From Epsilonproteobacteria bacterium 4484_65 (GTDB lineage Bacteria; Campylobacterota; Campylobacteria; Campylobacterales; Sulfurovaceae): a DNA stretch of 5,551 nucleotides. This document shows positions 2,986-5,551 of the stretch, in pieces (within the stretch, counting starts at the first letter, position 1; each line of letters begins with the position of its first letter). The stretch spans positions 1 through 5,551 of the forward strand of contig NATJ01000087.1 of assembly GCA_002085305.1 (NCBI GenBank), written 5' to 3'. The translations under genes were made by a program, and so were the position numbers. A model generated the notes under the pieces. That model was not told the origin of the DNA, searched no databases, and was given only the letters and a program-made list of their open reading frames with translations.

Positions 2986-5551
2986 TTAAAAATCGCCTAA
3001 ATCAGAAGGTAAAGTTCTGAGGAGACGAAACCCCCCATTGCTGATATGAATAACCGGAATGACCCTGTAACGGAAGGCGGAGCGAGTGCTGACAGCAATG
3101 ACGTTCCACGAACCGCTCCGAAGGACTTTTCCCCCTGATTTTTCATTCACATACGCTCTACCATCTCTTGGCGTTTTTTCATAATTATCTACCCAATCAT
3201 CTTCACACCACTCCCAGACATTACCGTGCATATCATAAAGCCCCCAGGGATTTGGAAGTTTTTCTCCTACCGGATGGGTTTTACCTTCACTATTTTTACT
3301 ATACCAGGCATACTTTTCTAACTCTTTTGCATCGTCTCCAAAGCTCCACTTTGTTATCGTACCTGCACGGCAACTATACTCCCACTCTGCTTCTGTCGGT
3401 AAGCGATAGTTTTCTCCTGTTTTTTCACTCAGCCATTTACAATACTCTTTGGCATCGCGCCATGAGACATTGATCACCGGTCTTTTCCCTCTCCCCCAAC
3501 CTTTATCATCCGGTTTTCTTTTGCCTGTATCTTCGCAAAAGAGATCATACTCTTCAAAGGTTACAGGATATTTTGCTATCTCAAAGTCATAGTTAAAGAC
3601 TACTTCATGAACTGGTTTTTCATTATCCTCTCCATCGTCTGATCCCATTTGAAAGCGTTTTGATTTGGGGATGATGGCTTTGATTGGTTCTTCTATATTT
3701 GGATATTCATCCAACTCACCCCAATCTATGGTACCTATATTGATATCATCAATTTTTATTTCTTCTATCTCATCATCTTTTACAACAACTTCCAAAGAAC
3801 ACTCTATATCCAGCTCAAACTTTTTTTCTTCAGAAAGCGGAGGATATGGATAGTCTGGTATCTCTACAAAGCTGTTTAAATCAAATCTTGCCTGCGCTTT
3901 GTAAAGAGTATTATCCATTCTTTCAATATTTAAAATCTCTATATTTTCAGGAGCATCACCACACTGGGAGATTGTTCCTGTGATGTAATTCCCATCTTGG
4001 GGAGAATCACCTATATGGACTTCTTTTCCTATATGGTCGCATATCTCAGTTTCTTGTAGTTTTTTGATGATTTTATTTTGAAGTTCTTGTAAAAATTTCT
4101 TTTTTTCAATTTTACCTATGCTATCTTCTATCTCTTTAGCTATATTTGTATATCTTCCACCTGCTCTTTGGATAACTTGTGATACAAGTTTAGCATAAGC
4201 GATACTTTCATCACTAAGTTCTACTTCACCTTTAAAAGCTCCGGTAGGATCACTTAAAAGTGCTTTTATGTCAAATCCCACACCTAAATGGGAACTCAAA
4301 AAATCAGACATTTTTTTCAGTATTTCTATAGATTCATCCGCACTTATATTTTGGTTTAACTCTTTCCTTACTTTTGTATAAAAGTCATATCTTGTTTTTC
4401 CATCTTTTTCTATTCTCTCTACTAACCCTCCTAAAAATAGCTCTGCTACATGAGATTGGTCACTATTTGGTAATTTATTTTCTTGAAGTATTCGCACTAC
4501 TTGAAAATCAACAGGCAAGATAGACATATAAAAAGCCAACTGTCTAGCCATTGGAGAAGTTTGAAGATAAAATCTTTTCATTCTATCTTCTATGCTGATT
4601 TTTGTGTTTGTTGTTTTTATCTCTTCAAACTCCAAGTCATCAAATACTACACCACTTATGCTGTTTTTTTCTCTATTTATCACTACTTTTGCCCAAGCTT
4701 GAAGAGCAAAAGGATCAAAACTTACTATGGGTATCTTTAAACTATCTTTGGTTTCATTAAAAAGAGTATTGGAAACGAGTTGATGATTGAGTGAAGAAAA
4801 GCTTTTTGAACTAAGCCTTGTATCTTTCCCTTTATAAAGCATAGTTCCCATCCACATTCGTTTTGGAAACATCTGTATAATAGAAGTTAGCGAATATTTT
4901 GACCATAGTTTTATTTTTTTAAAACTATCTCCACTTTTCCAAGATGGTGCCAGACAGTCACTCATAATCCATATCAGATTTTGTTTATTGTCAATTATGA
5001 CATTTTTATCATCAGCTTTTTGTTTTAGTCCTTTGTCATAGTAGAGTTTTGCGTTTTTAGAATTTGTATCCCAATAATAAATAGAAATTTGATTAAATAC
5101 GCCAAAAGTATAAAGTATCTGTTTAAAAATTTTTATGAGTTCACTCCATATTTCCATGGTTTTATACTCATCTATGATGATAGTAAGAGAAAATTTCTTC
5201 TCTTGTACTTTTTTAAACTTCAAATCAAATATATGTGTATTTGCTATATACTCGACTGTCGCTTCTTCATCAAACTCATGTTTATTATTTGAGTTAACTC
5301 TTAGGTTGATATATTTAAAAGCTTTTTCCCACTCTCTATAGTGAGGAAGGGCTAGTTTTTTTGGTGCTTGAAATGCTTTAGCCGATCTTTTTAGCTTTGA
5401 ACTATTTTTTGTTTCATTTTGAGGAGTATGTACTTCTATTTCTGGTGGTTTATCTTTTACTTCTTTTGTTTTGGATTTATTATTGTCTATAACTGTCTTT
5501 GTTGGTTCTTCTTCTAGAGTGTCAGATAGTGCATTCTCATCTTTATCTGAT
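2986..5551 (-). CDS. SAV_2336-type N-terminal module fused to a C-terminal SUMF1/FGE domain; conflict-system sensor and probable DGR variable protein, cut by right edge
   Basis: The frame is open to the right edge, giving 854 visible residues; the TTG at 5223 is internal because EFDEEATVEYIAN just before it belongs to the fold. Visible residues 1-65 are a charged low-complexity linker. About 90-245 is the SAV_2336 module: LTIIIDEYKTMEIW, GVFNQISIYYW, LIWIMSDCLAPSWKSGD, and MFPKRMWMGTML. About 320-400 is the helical part that follows it (SPMARQLAFYMSILP, HVAELFLGGLVER, YDFYTKVRKEL). A coiled coil lies near 480-503 and a beta-rich acidic linker near 505-620. The FGE domain (about 625-846) carries KYPVTFEEY, VSWRDAKEYCKWL, YRLPTEAEWEYSCRAG, and MHGNVWEWCEDDW. 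It lacks the FGE catalytic cysteines near the C terminus. SAV_2336 proteins are known neighbours of MoxR-type ATPases in NTP-dependent conflict systems; sensing of a ligand by the lectin-fold end is inferred. Confidence 0.82.
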   Translation of the reverse strand, partial: SDKDENALSDTLEEEPTKTVIDNNKSKTKEVKDKPPEIEVHTPQNETKNSSKLKRSAKAFQAPKKLALPHYREWEKAFKYINLRVNSNNKHEFDEEATVEYIANTHIFDLKFKKVQEKKFSLTIIIDEYKTMEIWSELIKIFKQILYTFGVFNQISIYYWDTNSKNAKLYYDKGLKQKADDKNVIIDNKQNLIWIMSDCLAPSWKSGDSFKKIKLWSKYSLTSIIQMFPKRMWMGTMLYKGKDTRLSSKSFSSLNHQLVSNTLFNETKDSLKIPIVSFDPFALQAWAKVVINREKNSISGVVFDDLEFEEIKTTNTKISIEDRMKRFYLQTSPMARQLAFYMSILPVDFQVVRILQENKLPNSDQSHVAELFLGGLVERIEKDGKTRYDFYTKVRKELNQNISADESIEILKKMSDFLSSHLGVGFDIKALLSDPTGAFKGEVELSDESIAYAKLVSQVIQRAGGRYTNIAKEIEDSIGKIEKKKFLQELQNKIIKKLQETEICDHIGKEVHIGDSPQDGNYITGTISQCGDAPENIEILNIERMDNTLYKAQARFDLNSFVEIPDYPYPPLSEEKKFELDIECSLEVVVKDDEIEEIKIDDINIGTIDWGELDEYPNIEEPIKAIIPKSKRFQMGSDDGEDNEKPVHEVVFNYDFEIAKYPVTFEEYDLFCEDTGKRKPDDKGWGRGKRPVINVSWRDAKEYCKWLSEKTGENYRLPTEAEWEYSCRAGTITKWSFGDDAKELEKYAWYSKNSEGKTHPVGEKLPNPWGLYDMHGNVWEWCEDDWVDNYEKTPRDGRAYVNEKSGGKVLRSGSWNVIAVSTRSAFRYRVIPVIHISNGGFRLLRTLPSDLGDF
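3005..3129 (-). other. Putative DGR variable region of the large gene (VR1)
   Basis: It is bounded by the same blocks as VR2 (AAAGTCCTTCGG at 3118-3129, and the 26-base invariant tail at 3005-3030). The core 3031-3117 encodes a run unusual for the family (WNVIAVSTRSAFRYRVIP): many of the Asn/Asp positions expected there are Val, Ile, Phe or Tyr, as after A-to-T or A-to-G change in AAC/AAT codons. The framework Trp, Arg-Ser-Ala, Pro and Gly-Phe-Arg are kept. Confidence 0.75.

Noticed and set aside
5221..5223. TTG at 5223 as the start of the large gene
   Set aside because: The frame stays open to the right edge, the residues just before it (EEATVEYIAN) belong to the expected fold, and no ribosome site is seen, so the true start lies outside the window.
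3168..5341. Plus-strand open frames opposite the large SAV_2336/FGE gene
   Set aside because: They are short and phenylalanine/serine-rich, antisense to a strongly supported gene.

Overview
The window looks like chromosomal DNA of an AT-leaning, respiratory proteobacterium. A Campylobacterota (Sulfurovum/Sulfurimonas-like) source is my best guess from the mix of a multihaem-type cytochrome, an eIF1/SUI1-like protein, a periplasmic DUF302 protein and AT-rich coding with TATAAT-type promoters. This is inference, not proof. The left 1.3 kb is ordinary housekeeping or respiratory DNA on the plus strand: the C-terminal end of a membrane-anchored cytochrome c (3-440, cut by the left edge), a SUI1-family protein 8 bases downstream (449-781), and an exported DUF302 protein with its own promoter-like sequence (822-1271).

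From 1279 to the right edge every gene is on the minus strand and the sequence is mostly more AT-rich, as in an accessory island. In transcription order (right to left) it holds three units. First is a very large protein, cut by the right edge, with a SAV_2336-type N-terminal module, a helical/winged-helix-like segment, a beta-rich linker and a C-terminal SUMF1/FGE-sulfatase (C-type-lectin-fold) domain (2986-5551). Second is a stand-alone SUMF1/FGE-domain protein (2075-2803), paralogous to the C-terminal domain of the first. Third is a HicA/HicB toxin-antitoxin pair (1858-1279).

The main discovery is at the 3' ends of the two FGE-domain genes. Over 29 aligned codons (2120-2206 versus 3031-3117) they differ at 28 of 87 bases, and 24 of these are at codon positions 1 or 2. 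The next 26 bases are identical, including third positions. Nearly all differences fit independent replacement of a template adenine, with AAC/AAT-type ancestral codons. This is the signature of variable regions (VRs) of a diversity-generating retroelement (DGR). No reverse transcriptase, Avd or template repeat (TR) lies in the window, so both genes would be served from outside it. The SAV_2336 fusion points to the diversified conflict/sensor systems in which a hypervariable lectin-fold domain senses ligand and a partner NTPase or effector responds.

The FGE genes are framed by at least six REP-like hairpins of one family (GGAGG head, stem around an ACTTCAGT/ACTTTAGT core). Five are packed between the two genes. 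Two related 22-nt copies in inverted orientation bracket the small gene exactly, as if it were a cassette. The AT-rich gap ahead of hicA holds a perfect 17-nt palindrome and a long inverted repeat that could be Hic operators.
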